Shown here piece after piece: positions 17,419 to 25,847 of a DNA stretch of 64,000 nt. The notes under the pieces are model-generated. The model did not search any database. It saw only the letters and a list, made by a program, of their open reading frames with translations, and was not told the origin of the DNA. Each line of letters opens with the position of its first letter. The stretch's first letter is position 1. Position numbers and translations under genes: made by a program. Origin of the DNA: Mucilaginibacter oryzae (GTDB taxonomy: Bacteria; Bacteroidota; Bacteroidia; Sphingobacteriales; Sphingobacteriaceae); the NCBI RefSeq assembly GCF_003148845.1, contig NZ_QGHA01000004.1, positions 372,001-436,000 on the forward strand. Reading direction: 5' to 3'.

Positions 17419-18573
17419 TCAAAGATTTCCCCTTACTTCCTGCTCACGCTCTATAGCCTCAAATAAAGCTTTAAAGTTACCTGCGCCAAATGATTTAGCG
17501 CCTTTACGCTGAATGATCTCGAAGAAAAGCGTTGGCCTGTCTTCAACCGGTTTGGTGAAAATTTGCAGCAGGTAGCCTTCATCATCACGATCAACCAGAA
17601 TGCCGAGCCTTTTCAGCGGTTCAAGATCCTCATCAATATGCCCTACACGGTCGGTTAAATCATCATAATATGTTGTGGGGACCGTTAAAAATTCAACGCC
17701 CCGGTTTTGTAATTCGGTTACGGTGGTTACTATATCATTTGTGGCCAGGGCGAGGTGCTGCACGCCTTCGCCTTCATAAAATTCCAGGTATTCTTCAATC
17801 TGCGATTTCTTTTTACCTTCGGCAGGTTCGTTGATCGGAAATTTAACATACCCGTTGCCGTTGCTCATCACCTTGCTCATCAGGGCCGAATACTCGGTCG
17901 AAATCATTTTATCATCAAAGGTGAGGATATTGCGGAAACCCAAAACCTCTTCATAAAAATTAACCCATTCGTTCATTTTATGCCAGCCCACATTGCCTAC
18001 ACAATGGTCAACATATAACAGGCCCGCGCCTGTTGGGTTATAGTGGCTTTCCCATTTTTGGTATCCGGGTAAAAACAGGCCTTTATAGTTTTTGCGTTCT
18101 ACAAAAAGATGTACAGTTTCACCATAAAGTTTAATGCCGCTGGTGCGCACTTCGCCATGTTCGTCGGTTAGGGTTTGTGGCTGCTGATAGGGTTCGGCGC
18201 CACGTTTGGTGGTTTGGTCAAAAGCATCGTAAGCATCATCAACCCAAAGGGCCAGGACCTTTACACCGTCGCCATGTTTTTTGATGTGCTCGGCAATGGG
18301 GTGTTCTGAGTGCAGGGGGGTAGTGAGCACCAATCTGATCTTGCCTTGCTGTAATACGTACGATGCCCTGTCGCGCACCCCGGTTTCCGGGCCGGCATAG
18401 GCCAGGTTTTGAAAGCCGAAGGCGGTTTTATAGTAGTGGGCGGCCTGCTTGGCATTGCCCACATAAAATTCAACATAATCGGTGCCGTTAAGGGGCAGGA
18501 AGTCTGCAGCCCCCTCTAAATTTACCCCGGTAGGGGAGATTGTTTTATCTAAAGTTGGTGTGGTCATGATCAA
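17419..18573 (-). CDS. hppD: 4-hydroxyphenylpyruvate dioxygenase
   Basis: The 384-residue non-haem iron enzyme converts 4-hydroxyphenylpyruvate to homogentisate in tyrosine catabolism. It has two vicinal-oxygen-chelate halves, and the C-terminal one carries the iron ligands His190 (LLYVDHCVG), His273 (GVQHLAL) and Glu352 (FFEIIQRKG). The C-terminal helix closing the active site (KSFGAGNFKALFEAIEREQ) is intact. It lies downstream of hmgA, the next enzyme in the pathway, with an 88-base gap. The start at ATGATCATG allows either Met. Confidence 0.97.
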   Translation of the reverse strand: MIMTTPTLDKTISPTGVNLEGAADFLPLNGTDYVEFYVGNAKQAAHYYKTAFGFQNLAYAGPETGVRDRASYVLQQGKIRLVLTTPLHSEHPIAEHIKKHGDGVKVLALWVDDAYDAFDQTTKRGAEPYQQPQTLTDEHGEVRTSGIKLYGETVHLFVERKNYKGLFLPGYQKWESHYNPTGAGLLYVDHCVGNVGWHKMNEWVNFYEEVLGFRNILTFDDKMISTEYSALMSKVMSNGNGYVKFPINEPAEGKKKSQIEEYLEFYEGEGVQHLALATNDIVTTVTELQNRGVEFLTVPTTYYDDLTDRVGHIDEDLEPLKRLGILVDRDDEGYLLQIFTKPVEDRPTLFFEIIQRKGAKSFGAGNFKALFEAIEREQEVRGNL

Positions 18574-18661
18574 TTACTGATTTAGTGAATTAATGAATTA
18601 GCGATTGTTGAAGCATCTGCATCCAAAACTTTTCAGCTTTTATCTTTCGCCTTTCAACTTA

Positions 18662-19819
18662 TTAATATTGCCAGCTTTTATAGTAATTTTCATCCTCAAT
18701 CCTGATAGCATCTTCGGTAAGCATCAGCGGCCTGAAAGGGTCTATCATTACCGCCAGTTCGTCGGTTGATTCTTTGCCTATCGATTTTTCTACCGATCCG
18801 GGATGCGGGCCATGCGGGATGCCGCCGGGGTGCAGGGTCATCTGTCCTTTTACTACGCTTTTTCGGCTCATAAAATCACCATCTACATAATACAAAACCT
18901 CGTCGCTATCTACATTGCTATGGTTGTACGGAGCAGGAATAGATAAAGGGTGATAATCAAACTTGCGGGGCACAAATGAGCAGATCACGAAGTTATCGCC
19001 CTCAAAAGTTTGGTGTACAGGCGGCGGCTGGTGCAGCCTGCCGGTTATCGGCTCAAAATCATGAATGGAGAGCGCCCATGGGTAATGGAAACCATCCCAT
19101 CCCACAAAATCAAAAGGGTGCGTTCCGTAAATGTAGGGATAAATCAGGCCCTGCTTTTTAATCAGGATCTTGAAATCGCCATGCTCATCATAAGTTTTCA
19201 GATCGGCCGGGCGTTTAATATCGCGTTCGCAATATGGCGAGTGCTCCATTAGCTGTCCGTACTGGTTGCGGTAACGTTTGGGCGGACGGATGGGGCTAAA
19301 GCTTTCCACTATAAAAAGGCGATTAGCTGCGCCGTTAAACTCCATCTGGTAAATGGTGCCGCGGGGTATCACCAGGTAATCGCCATATTGAAATTTAATA
19401 TTGCCGAAACCTGTTTTTAAAGTGCCTGTACCTTCGTGGATAAACACCACTTCGTCGGCCTGGCTGTTTTTGTAAAAATAGTCAACCATGCTTTGGCGTG
19501 GCGCTGCCAGCGAAATATGCAGATCGCTGTTTACCAGTACCGGTTTACGGCTTTGCAGGTAATCATCTTCGGGTTGTATGTTAAAACCTATCAGGCTGGT
19601 ATGCTTCAGGTGCTTTTCGCGCGCTATTTTGGGTTCAACGCAGTAAGGCTCGCCAAGGGTTTTAACAATGGTGGGCGGGTAAGCATGGTAAACCAGCGAA
19701 TAAAGACTTGAAAAACCTTCGGTTGATACCAGTTCTTCGGCATATAAACTACCGTCGGGCTTACGGAACTGCGTATGCCGCTTAGGCGGAATTGATCCTA
19801 AACTATGATAAACAGGCAT
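18662..19819 (-). CDS. hmgA: Homogentisate 1,2-dioxygenase
   Basis: The 385-residue cupin enzyme opens the homogentisate ring to maleylacetoacetate. Family features are the opening MPVYHSLGSIPPKRHTQFRK, GDYLVIPRGTIYQ in the N-terminal cupin, and the iron-site segments YNHSNVDSDEVLYYVDG and LHPGGIPHGPHPG, with the His/Glu/His ligands expected there. It is shorter than the animal and proteobacterial enzymes (about 430-445 residues), as is typical for this phylum. It precedes hppD. The long, repeat-laden spacer upstream would contain its promoter. Confidence 0.95.
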   Translation of the reverse strand: MPVYHSLGSIPPKRHTQFRKPDGSLYAEELVSTEGFSSLYSLVYHAYPPTIVKTLGEPYCVEPKIAREKHLKHTSLIGFNIQPEDDYLQSRKPVLVNSDLHISLAAPRQSMVDYFYKNSQADEVVFIHEGTGTLKTGFGNIKFQYGDYLVIPRGTIYQMEFNGAANRLFIVESFSPIRPPKRYRNQYGQLMEHSPYCERDIKRPADLKTYDEHGDFKILIKKQGLIYPYIYGTHPFDFVGWDGFHYPWALSIHDFEPITGRLHQPPPVHQTFEGDNFVICSFVPRKFDYHPLSIPAPYNHSNVDSDEVLYYVDGDFMSRKSVVKGQMTLHPGGIPHGPHPGSVEKSIGKESTDELAVMIDPFRPLMLTEDAIRIEDENYYKSWQY

Positions 19820-19827
19820 GGCTTATA

Positions 19828-19918
19828 ATGTTAAAGGTTGTAAAAGTTTTAATGTTGTAAGGTTAATAGCCTTTGGAATGTTAAAGGTTGTAAAGTTTTA
19901 ACGTTGTAAGGTTAATAA
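19828..19918 (+). repeat. Two tandem ~45-bp repeats of the GTTGTAAAGTT word family
   Basis: Two near-identical copies lie at 19828-19868 and 19877-19918. Each reads AATGTTAAAGGTTGTAAA, then GTTTTAA(T/C)GTTGTAAGGTT. The reverse complement of the same words (CTTTACAACC, CCTTACAAC) appears at 20029-20055, so the spacer has complementary arms. Related words occur at 40665-40698 and 43737-43858. Confidence 0.75.
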
Positions 19919-20068
19919 TCTCATTAAAAGTTTGTTACTTATTGAACAGCAGTAAGCGAATATGGTTTGATGCAGGCTCTGAACGGTTAGTTATTGATAT
20001 GAAAGCAGCTGTATTTATAGCGCCAACCAACTTTACAACCTTGAAACCTTACAACAAAAAACAAAAGG

Positions 20069-20179
20069 TTAGTATTGCGCCAACACAATTTTGGCCAGCA
20101 CAGCATCCCTGAAGGATGATGCGTCGCTCATGGAAGTGAGGCCGAGTGAAAACAGAAAGTGCATTTGGATGCGCAACAT
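20069..20179 (-). CDS. Possible 36-residue small protein
   Basis: An ATG at 20179 opens a 36-codon frame (MLRIQMHFLFSLGLTSMSDA, ending in DAVLAKIVLAQY). It is preceded by TAACTTAG (20184-20191) and, 20 bases further up, TTG, a near-match to the Bacteroidota promoter. No homology can be claimed. It could instead be a promoter with a chance frame, located 250 bases upstream of hmgA. Confidence 0.3.
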   Translation of the reverse strand: MLRIQMHFLFSLGLTSMSDASSFRDAVLAKIVLAQY

Positions 20180-20222
20180 GATACTAAGTTAGGAGGATTA
20201 TCTTGAAGATGCAAGCGAGTTT

Positions 20223-20325
20223 GTCAAATCAGAATTTTCAGAATTCGAGAATTAACAAATATATATATATATAGAAATGATAAGGTAATTCTGAAGATTC
20301 TATAATTCTGAAAATTCAATTTGAC
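20223..20325. repeat. Imperfect inverted repeat with ~22-base arms
   Basis: The left arm 20223-20245 (GTCAAATCAGAATTTTCAG...) and right arm 20304-20325 (...CTGAAAATTCAATTTGAC) are reverse complements apart from one or two positions. The word TTCTGAA recurs between them, with an AT dinucleotide run at 20259-20273. It abuts a permease gene remnant. Confidence 0.7.
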
Positions 20326-20442
20326 TGGTGGATGTTTGCGCTGGCCGGTTTACTGGCTATGCTGATAGCGCTGATCACTGTAAGCAGCCAGGCTGTTAAA
20401 GCAGCCCGGATGAACCCTGTGAAGAGTTTGAAGGCGGAGTAG
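20317..20442 (+). pseudogene. 3' remnant of a MacB/FtsX-type ABC transporter permease
   Basis: About 41 codons read QFDWWMFALAGLLAMLIALI, then TVSSQAVKAARMNPVKSLKAE and a TAG. This is the usual last transmembrane helix and tail of MacB-like permeases in this phylum (AARMNPVKSLK is characteristic). There is no upstream coding sequence: the frame runs into the inverted repeat at 20304-20325. It appears to be the stump of a deleted gene. Confidence 0.75.
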
Positions 20443-20482
20443 TAAGCACATTTAAAAGCTTAATGCAATTGCAATATAAAAA

Positions 20483-20514
20483 GAAAAGAGCCAATGGAAA
20501 ATCCACCGGCTCTT
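20483..20514 (-). terminator. Rho-independent terminator of the bacilliredoxin gene
   Basis: A stem of AAGAGCC/GGCTCTT (20486-20492 with 20508-20514), with an inner TGGA/TCCA helix, is followed on the minus strand by a T-rich tail. Confidence 0.75.
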
Positions 20515-20580
20515 TTTCGCATACTTAGCTTTCGCTTTAAGCCTTATGCTTTCAGCTTTAGGCCTTCCGCCAAAAAAAAA

Positions 20581-20994
20581 TTAGCAGTATTGCTCAAACG
20601 CGTCGATCAGGTTATCGGCAATCATTTGTGCCGGACGGCCCTCAATCTGGTAGCGCTCAATCATGTGTACCAGTTTGCCATCTTTAAACAAGGCCATTGC
20701 TGGCGACGATGGCGGATAAGGCAGCATGTAGTTACGCGCGGTATCAACAGCTTCTTTTTCCATACCTGCAAAAACGGTTACCAGTTTATCGGGGTGTTTA
20801 CCGTTAGCGGCAGCAATTTTAGCGGCCGGGCGCGCATTGGCGGCAGCACATCCGCATACCGAGTTAACCATTACAAATACGGTGCCTTCGCTCTCGATGG
20901 CGCTTTTTACAGCAGCAGCATCTTTCAATTCCTCAAAACCAACTTTAGTAAGGTCTTCCCGCATAGGGGCTACCAAATATTCAGGATACATCAT
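20581..20994 (-). CDS. BrxA/BrxB-family bacilliredoxin
   Basis: The 137-residue thioredoxin-fold protein belongs to the YphP/YqiW family. The redox motif is CGC at 47-49 (VNSVCGCAAANARP), and LPYPPSSPAMALFKDGKLVHM and the C-terminal half follow the family. In Firmicutes these proteins remove bacillithiol from oxidised proteins; many Bacteroidota carry homologues and some make bacillithiol. It stands alone, between the degraded spacer and the M23 peptidase gene on the opposite strand. Confidence 0.92.
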   Translation of the reverse strand: MMYPEYLVAPMREDLTKVGFEELKDAAAVKSAIESEGTVFVMVNSVCGCAAANARPAAKIAAANGKHPDKLVTVFAGMEKEAVDTARNYMLPYPPSSPAMALFKDGKLVHMIERYQIEGRPAQMIADNLIDAFEQYC

Positions 20995-21192
20995 GTCTTT
21001 TTTTAGCTTTTAAATAAAATCACTCTTACAAAAATAAGAAATGATAATTTGTTTGCGTTTATAAAAGCTAATAATAACAATTGTTTGACGATTGCCGGAT
21101 TAACTATTTTACTGATAGTGCATTAACACACATTTATTATCGTTTTATTGTCAGGAATTTTTATCTTGCATTCCCCAATCTATTTAACTTTG

Positions 21193-22065
21193 ATGAAACC
21201 AAAACCATCAGATATCAGTACCATTGTTATCATCAACAAGAACCAGCAACAGGCAAAATCTTTACAAATTAAAACCAAGCATATTGAAAGACTCAGGCAT
21301 TATGCATTGGGCATTTTTGGCATTGTTGCTTTATTGAGCGGACTGGTTTTTTACCTGCATAGCCAAAACAAACAGCAGGAAGAGCGTAACAGGCAATTAC
21401 AGGCGCAAATAGCGAAACTTAAAATTGCCGTACCGGCCCCGGTGGCAACTGCGGCAAATGTGCAGCAGGGTTCCGCTCAAACCTATATTCAATCTATCGA
21501 AGCAAAGCTTAAAACTATTAATGATTATTTAAAACGCCGCGGACTGAAAGGTTTTGCCATTAAAAGTACGGGCGGCAGCGGAAATAATGAAGCTGCAAAG
21601 CTTCCGGATAGCGAAGCATACAGCCTATATGATGATTACCTGAAGCATTTAACAAGTACTATCGCCTTCACCCCAATGGGTTATCCGCGCATCAGTTCGT
21701 TCACATCGTTTTTCGGTTATCGCAGCGATCCGTTTAATTCGGAGCACGCCGAGTTTCACCCGGGTATCGATTTTCAGGGCCGCCGCGGCGATGAAGTGAA
21801 ATGCACCGCCAGCGGTAAAGTTGTTTTTGCCGGTTGGGCAGGCGGCTATGGCAACTGCGTGCGTATTAAGCATATCAATGATCTGGAAACCCTTTACGGC
21901 CATCTTTCTAAAATTGACGTGAAGGTTGGGCAAAAGGTTACCGTTGGTGATAATATAGGCCGGGTAGGTTCAACCGGTCGCTCAACGGGTACGCACCTGC
22001 ACTACGAAGTGCGTAAAGATGGCAAGCCGGTAAACCCTGTTAAGTTTTTAACCCTGAATAAATAA
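21193..22065 (+). CDS. M23-family peptidoglycan endopeptidase, membrane-anchored
   Basis: The protein has 290 residues from the ATG at 21193. A basic cytoplasmic N-terminus leads to one membrane helix (about 36-56, LGIFGIVALLSGLVFYL), a coiled coil (about 58-78) and a C-terminal LytM/M23 domain. The zinc ligands appear in FHPGIDFQG and in THLHYEVR, and YGHLS is also present, so it looks active. It is followed 91 bases later by a bactofilin gene; such pairs shape the cell wall in several bacteria. TAACTTTG directly abuts the ATG. Confidence 0.93.
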   Translation: MKPKPSDISTIVIINKNQQQAKSLQIKTKHIERLRHYALGIFGIVALLSGLVFYLHSQNKQQEERNRQLQAQIAKLKIAVPAPVATAANVQQGSAQTYIQSIEAKLKTINDYLKRRGLKGFAIKSTGGSGNNEAAKLPDSEAYSLYDDYLKHLTSTIAFTPMGYPRISSFTSFFGYRSDPFNSEHAEFHPGIDFQGRRGDEVKCTASGKVVFAGWAGGYGNCVRIKHINDLETLYGHLSKIDVKVGQKVTVGDNIGRVGSTGRSTGTHLHYEVRKDGKPVNPVKFLTLNK

Positions 22066-22155
22066 GTTGTTAAGTCAGGAGTTCTAAGTCGAATGTCCAT
22101 GCAGGCATTCGATCGGAAGCTTATGACTAAAGACTTAAAACTTACGACTTAAAAG
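22063..22155. repeat. Inverted repeat of the TAAGTC/GACTTA word between M23 and bactofilin genes
   Basis: The left half carries TTAAGTC and CTAAGTCGAATG. The right half starts CATTCGATCGG and carries GACTAAAGACTTAAAACTTACGACTTAA in pieces. An inner 6-bp stem CGAATG/CATTCG and repeated outer words form complementary arms, as in several other spacers here. Confidence 0.55.
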
Positions 22156-22156
22156 C

Positions 22157-22540
22157 ATGACTATTTTTTCAAAAAAGGAGAAGGTTTCGCTACATCAGCA
22201 GGCTGTCTCAACCCTTATTAGCGAAGGCAGTGTTTTAGACGGTAATTTAAAAGCCCCGGCGTTTGCCCGTATCGACGGCCTGGTTAACGGCGATGTTAGT
22301 GTTGAAGAGGGCTTGATCCTTGGCGAAAAAGGCGAGGTAAAGGGCAACATCTCCACTAAAGAGATTGTAGTGTACGGTAAAGTAACCGGCGATATCATTA
22401 CCTCATCGCTTGAGATCAGGGCTACAGGGCGCATTACCGGTAATATCAAAACGCAGCACCTATCAGTTGAAAATGGTGGGGTTTATAACGGGAATCTGCG
22501 TATGCAGCAAGGCGAGGCGCAAAAGCAATTAGCGGAGTAG
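22157..22540 (+). CDS. Bactofilin (polymer-forming cytoskeletal protein)
   Basis: The 127-residue protein has the DUF583 right-handed beta-helix: GSVLDGNLKAPAFARIDG, VNGDVSVEEGLILGEKGEV, GNISTKEIVVYGKVTGDI and TGRITGNIKTQHLSVENG. The glycine turns are regularly spaced. Bactofilins form filaments at the membrane and position cell-wall enzymes; the M23 peptidase just upstream is the probable client. Confidence 0.93.
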   Translation: MTIFSKKEKVSLHQQAVSTLISEGSVLDGNLKAPAFARIDGLVNGDVSVEEGLILGEKGEVKGNISTKEIVVYGKVTGDIITSSLEIRATGRITGNIKTQHLSVENGGVYNGNLRMQQGEAQKQLAE

Positions 22541-22549
22541 GTAGTGGAC

Positions 22550-22581
22550 TTTGGTTTTGATACTGAAAAATCGTATCTTTA
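22550..22581 (+). promoter_or_regulatory. Promoter of the UPF0175/DUF3368 pair
   Basis: TTTG (22550-22553), 20 bases, then TATCTTTA (22574-22581) matches the Bacteroidota consensus with one mismatch. It ends 4 bases before the first ATG of the antitoxin gene, so the message would be nearly leaderless. Confidence 0.6.
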
Positions 22582-22585
22582 TACT

Positions 22586-22819
22586 ATGACTACAATGACT
22601 TTAAATGTACCGGATGCTCTTGAAAAGGAGCATGATGAAACAGTGCGTTTTATTGCTGCCAAATTATATGAAGCAGGCAAGTTATCATTGGGTGAGGCAG
22701 CTGAGATGTGTGGAGTTGACAAGATAGATTTGCCCGCGGTATTGGCTGGCTTTAACGTAAATTACATTCAGTATACCTATGAGGACGTAATGGCTGATTT
22801 GGCGCGTATCAATGGCTGA
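22586..22819 (+). CDS. UPF0175-family protein, probable antitoxin
   Basis: The protein has 77 residues from the ATG at 22586 (a second ATG at 22598 is also possible). Features are TLNVPDALEKEHDETVRFIAAKLYEAGKLSLGEAAEMCGVD (quoted here only by its ends TLNVPDAL and LSLGEAAEMCG) and a C-terminal tail. The central part is a helix-turn-helix-like segment of the UPF0175 type. Such proteins are the antitoxin partner of DUF3368 (PIN-like) toxins, whose gene follows without a gap. Confidence 0.8.
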   Translation: MTTMTLNVPDALEKEHDETVRFIAAKLYEAGKLSLGEAAEMCGVDKIDLPAVLAGFNVNYIQYTYEDVMADLARING

Positions 22820-23266
22820 ATAGTTATTGCAGACACAAGCTGTTTAATATTGCTGGATAAAATTAGTGCTTTACATATTTTACCAGAGGTTTACGAACAT
22901 ATTTTAACCACGCCAGAGGTCGTAGCAGAGTTTCAAAAATCTTTACCTGATTGGATTGAAGTTATTCCGGTTAAAAATATTCAATTGAAGGCCGATTATA
23001 GTTTGAAGGTAGATGCTGGTGAGGCCAGCGCCATCGCGTTAGCTCAGGAAATTCCCAACGCTTTACATATAGTTGATGATTTTAAGGGGCGAAAGCTTGC
23101 TGATGAACTCAATATAAAATTTACAGGAACAATTGGTGTTTTGATAGCCGCAAAACAAAAAAACAAAATCCCATTGCTCAAGCCGTATTTTGACAAGGTT
23201 AAATCAACCAATTTTCGGATCGATCCTTTGTTGCTTCAAAAAATTCTGGATGAGTTAGAAGCGTAG
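22820..23266 (+). CDS. DUF3368 PIN-like toxin, start unclear
   Basis: The reading frame gives IVIADTSCLILLDKISALHI, then VVAEF, DAGEASAIALAQEI, HIVDDFKGRKLADELN and GTIGVLIAAK. These are the PIN-like acidic residues and glycine pattern of DUF3368. The first catalytic Asp (GAC 22832-22834) lies before the first conventional start (TTG 22850). No ATG, GTG or TTG precedes it in frame. An ATG at 22812 would join the frame if one base were added, giving MAEIVIADTS. So either a rare start (ATA/ATT) is used or the toxin is inactivated by a 1-base loss. Confidence 0.75.
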   Translation: MVIADTSCLILLDKISALHILPEVYEHILTTPEVVAEFQKSLPDWIEVIPVKNIQLKADYSLKVDAGEASAIALAQEIPNALHIVDDFKGRKLADELNIKFTGTIGVLIAAKQKNKIPLLKPYFDKVKSTNFRIDPLLLQKILDELEA

Positions 23267-23349
23267 TATCATGCTTCTTTATCAAATTGTTCCTTCATGC
23301 TTTTTCCCTGCCCCCAAATCAAACATTTCATTTTCACAAGGATATAAGT

Positions 23350-23357
23350 TAACTTTG
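23350..23357 (+). promoter_or_regulatory. -7 box of ahcY
   Basis: TAACTTTG is an exact TAnnTTTG, 22 bases before the ATG. A TTTC about 20 bases further upstream is a weak -33 match. Confidence 0.55.
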
Positions 23358-23379
23358 CAGTCTCAAAATAAAAATTGAT

Positions 23380-24696
23380 ATGTCATCAGTAGAAACTGCA
23401 TTCGTTAAATACAAAGTAAAAGATCTGTCACTGGCAGAGTGGGGGCGTAAAGAGATTGAACTGGCTGAGGCTGAGATGCCTGGCTTAATGGCTTTACGTA
23501 AAGAATACGGCCCGAGCCAGCCGCTTAAAGGCGCAAGGATTGCCGGCTGTTTACACATGACCATCCAAACCGCTGTTTTAATTGAAACCCTTACGGCGCT
23601 TGGTGCAGAAGTTACCTGGTCATCGTGCAACATTTTCTCTACCCAGGATCATGCCGCCGCGGCTATCGCTGCTGCCGGTATCTCTGTTTATGCCTGGAAA
23701 GGTATGAATGCCGAAGAGTTTGACTGGTGCATTGAACAAACTTTATTTTTTGGCGAAGACCGCCAGCCGCTTAACATGATCCTTGACGATGGCGGCGATT
23801 TAACCAACATGGTATTAGATAAATACCCTGAACTTATCGCTAATATCAAGGGCCTATCTGAAGAAACCACTACCGGTGTTCACCGTTTATACGAGCGCAT
23901 GAAAGCAGGCACCCTGCCAATGCCCGCTATTAACGTTAACGACTCGGTTACCAAATCAAAATTTGATAACAAATATGGCTGCCGCGAATCGCTGGTTGAC
24001 GCCATCCGCCGTGCTACCGACGTAATGATGGCCGGTAAAGTAGCCGTTGTTTGCGGTTATGGCGATGTAGGTAAAGGTTCGGCCGATTCATTGCGTAATG
24101 CTGGCGTACGTGTTATCGTTACCGAGATCGACCCGATCTGCGCCCTCCAGGCTGCTATGGAAGGTTATGAAGTTAAAAAACTAAGCACCGCCATTGCCGA
24201 AGCTGATATTGTAGTTACCGCTACCGGTAACAAAAACATTGTTCGCGAACAGCACTTCCGTGCTTTGAAAGATAAAGCTATTGTTTGTAACATTGGCCAC
24301 TTTGATAATGAGATTGATATGGCCTGGCTAAACGGCGCTTACGGCGATACCAAAGTTGAGATTAAACCACAGGTTGATAAATACACTATTGAAGGAAAAG
24401 ATGTTATCGTATTAGCCGAAGGCCGTTTGGTAAACTTAGGTTGCGCAACCGGTCACCCAAGCTTTGTAATGAGTAACTCATTCACCAACCAAACTTTAGC
24501 ACAGTTGGAGCTTTGGACTAACAGCGCTGCTTACGAAAATAAAGTTTACACCCTGCCAAAACACCTTGACGAGAAAGTAGCCCGCCTGCACCTTGCCAAA
24601 ATTGGTGTTGAACTGGAAGTTTTAGATCAGGATCAGGCCGAATATATCGGCGTAACTGTTGATGGTCCGTTTAAACCGGAATACTACCGTTATTAA
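23380..24696 (+). CDS. ahcY: Adenosylhomocysteinase
   Basis: The 438-residue cytosolic NAD-dependent enzyme hydrolyses S-adenosylhomocysteine to adenosine and homocysteine, closing the methylation cycle. Signatures are [51 protein letters not shown] with the catalytic Lys, the NAD-binding [17 protein letters not shown] and the C-terminal [11 protein letters not shown]...KPEYYRY. It is a single-gene unit with its own promoter and terminator; no SAH riboswitch-like fold was seen upstream. Confidence 0.98.
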   Translation: MSSVETAFVKYKVKDLSLAEWGRKEIELAEAEMPGLMALRKEYGPSQPLKGARIAGCLHMTIQTAVLIETLTALGAEVTWSSCNIFSTQDHAAAAIAAAGISVYAWKGMNAEEFDWCIEQTLFFGEDRQPLNMILDDGGDLTNMVLDKYPELIANIKGLSEETTTGVHRLYERMKAGTLPMPAINVNDSVTKSKFDNKYGCRESLVDAIRRATDVMMAGKVAVVCGYGDVGKGSADSLRNAGVRVIVTEIDPICALQAAMEGYEVKKLSTAIAEADIVVTATGNKNIVREQHFRALKDKAIVCNIGHFDNEIDMAWLNGAYGDTKVEIKPQVDKYTIEGKDVIVLAEGRLVNLGCATGHPSFVMSNSFTNQTLAQLELWTNSAAYENKVYTLPKHLDEKVARLHLAKIGVELEVLDQDQAEYIGVTVDGPFKPEYYRY

Positions 24697-24738
24697 TCTT
24701 TTAAGGTAAAAGGATAAAGGCGAAAGGTTTTTGTTTGA

Positions 24739-24768
24739 AAAGGCATGGTTTTTTGACCATGCCTTTTT
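24739..24768 (+). terminator. Rho-independent terminator of ahcY
   Basis: A perfect 11-bp stem (24739-24749 with 24756-24766) and a 6-base loop are followed by T6. Confidence 0.92.
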
Positions 24769-24848
24769 TATTTTGCTTGCCATGATGATTGTTTACGGCT
24801 CCCGCACAAAACTTACATCAATAAGTATTGCGCGACTGCAAGTCTTCC

Positions 24849-25847
24849 TCACGGCGCTTCGCTAAATTCCTCATCCACGCTCTCCCGCAAATCATAAAGC
24901 AGCCACTGTTTACTGGCTATTGATCGTGTTTTTGATTGCAGTAGTTTGATGAAATCATTAACCCCGACAGGCTCATTGCCATTTCCATGTATCAATACGA
25001 TGCTGCCGTTACGCGGTTGCTGCCCTTTGGCCAGCCAGGCATCGGTACCAACCGGGATCAACCCGAAATTGGTAACCTGGTAAACCAGTTGCTGATCCGA
25101 CACCAGTCCCGGGAACCTGAAAAATACGGATGGCAACAAACCATTACGCAGCATGGCTTTTTCGGTTTCCAAAACCTCATAACTAATATCGGTACCCGGT
25201 TCCAGCAAAAAGTTTTCTTTAAGCGGGGCTTTAAGGCTTACCCGGTGATTGAAAGAATGGTTTATCCAGGTGATATAAATTTCGCGATTGGCCTGCATCT
25301 GTTTCAGCCAGACCAGATCCTGCGGGTGTTGCCGCATCCAGATGCCTGTTATTGATAGGGCTACGGGTACAGGTCGCTCTACTTTTTTAAACTCGGTGAA
25401 AATATCGGTAAAAATGCGTTTATCAAGCGGGCGGTGTGATGGGCATAAATCGGCGGTGAGGCTGATGCCCGTTTGTTTGGGGATGCCGCTTTCAATACCG
25501 GCATCCTGTATACTTACTGATTGTTTTTCGGCTTTGTTAAGGGCTTTAACATAGGGCGTATTTTTAAAAAACTCGCGGGCCTGCTCTATGCTCATCGGCT
25601 TAATTTGGTAAAAGTTGCTTTCGTTTATTTTGGTTTCCAGCGTTTGCGGGTTAACCATCAGCAGGTAGTTGCGGTCCTCGTTATCAAAGCGGCGCAGTAT
25701 CATCCAATCTTGCGGGTAATTATGCGCCCAACCGTAATAGGTTTTATAGTTTTCTATTTTACGGTAGATGGTTTGCGAAAAGGCATCACAGCAAAAAGTT
25801 ACCAGGCTTAAAAACGTAAGGAATATTTTAGGCAGATGTTTGTTCAT
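24849..25847 (-). CDS. Secreted polysaccharide deacetylase-like protein
   Basis: The 332-residue protein has a signal peptide (PKIFLTFLSLVTFCCDAFSQ). The C-terminal half resembles a NodB-type carbohydrate esterase: SLTADLCPS replaces the usual TFDDG motif 1, INHSFNHR matches the H-S-x-x-H metal motif, FRFPG matches motif 3, and VLIHGNG is at the end. Motif 1 keeps an Asp but is atypical, so activity or substrate may differ. Its start overlaps the end of the upstream small membrane-protein gene by 20 bases, suggesting co-translation. Confidence 0.72.
   Translation of the reverse strand: MNKHLPKIFLTFLSLVTFCCDAFSQTIYRKIENYKTYYGWAHNYPQDWMILRRFDNEDRNYLLMVNPQTLETKINESNFYQIKPMSIEQAREFFKNTPYVKALNKAEKQSVSIQDAGIESGIPKQTGISLTADLCPSHRPLDKRIFTDIFTEFKKVERPVPVALSITGIWMRQHPQDLVWLKQMQANREIYITWINHSFNHRVSLKAPLKENFLLEPGTDISYEVLETEKAMLRNGLLPSVFFRFPGLVSDQQLVYQVTNFGLIPVGTDAWLAKGQQPRNGSIVLIHGNGNEPVGVNDFIKLLQSKTRSIASKQWLLYDLRESVDEEFSEAP

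Noticed and set aside
20259..20273. AT dinucleotide run as an origin or attachment site
   Set aside because: It is short, with no DnaA boxes or integrase gene nearby; treated as part of the degraded spacer.
20494..21006. 170-codon plus-strand frame opposite the bacilliredoxin gene
   Set aside because: It is the antisense shadow of a clearly recognised protein, and its translation has no domain.
23267..23379. Possible SAH or SAM riboswitch before ahcY
   Set aside because: The spacer is only 113 bases, has no conserved pairing I could identify, and contains a simple promoter close to the start.
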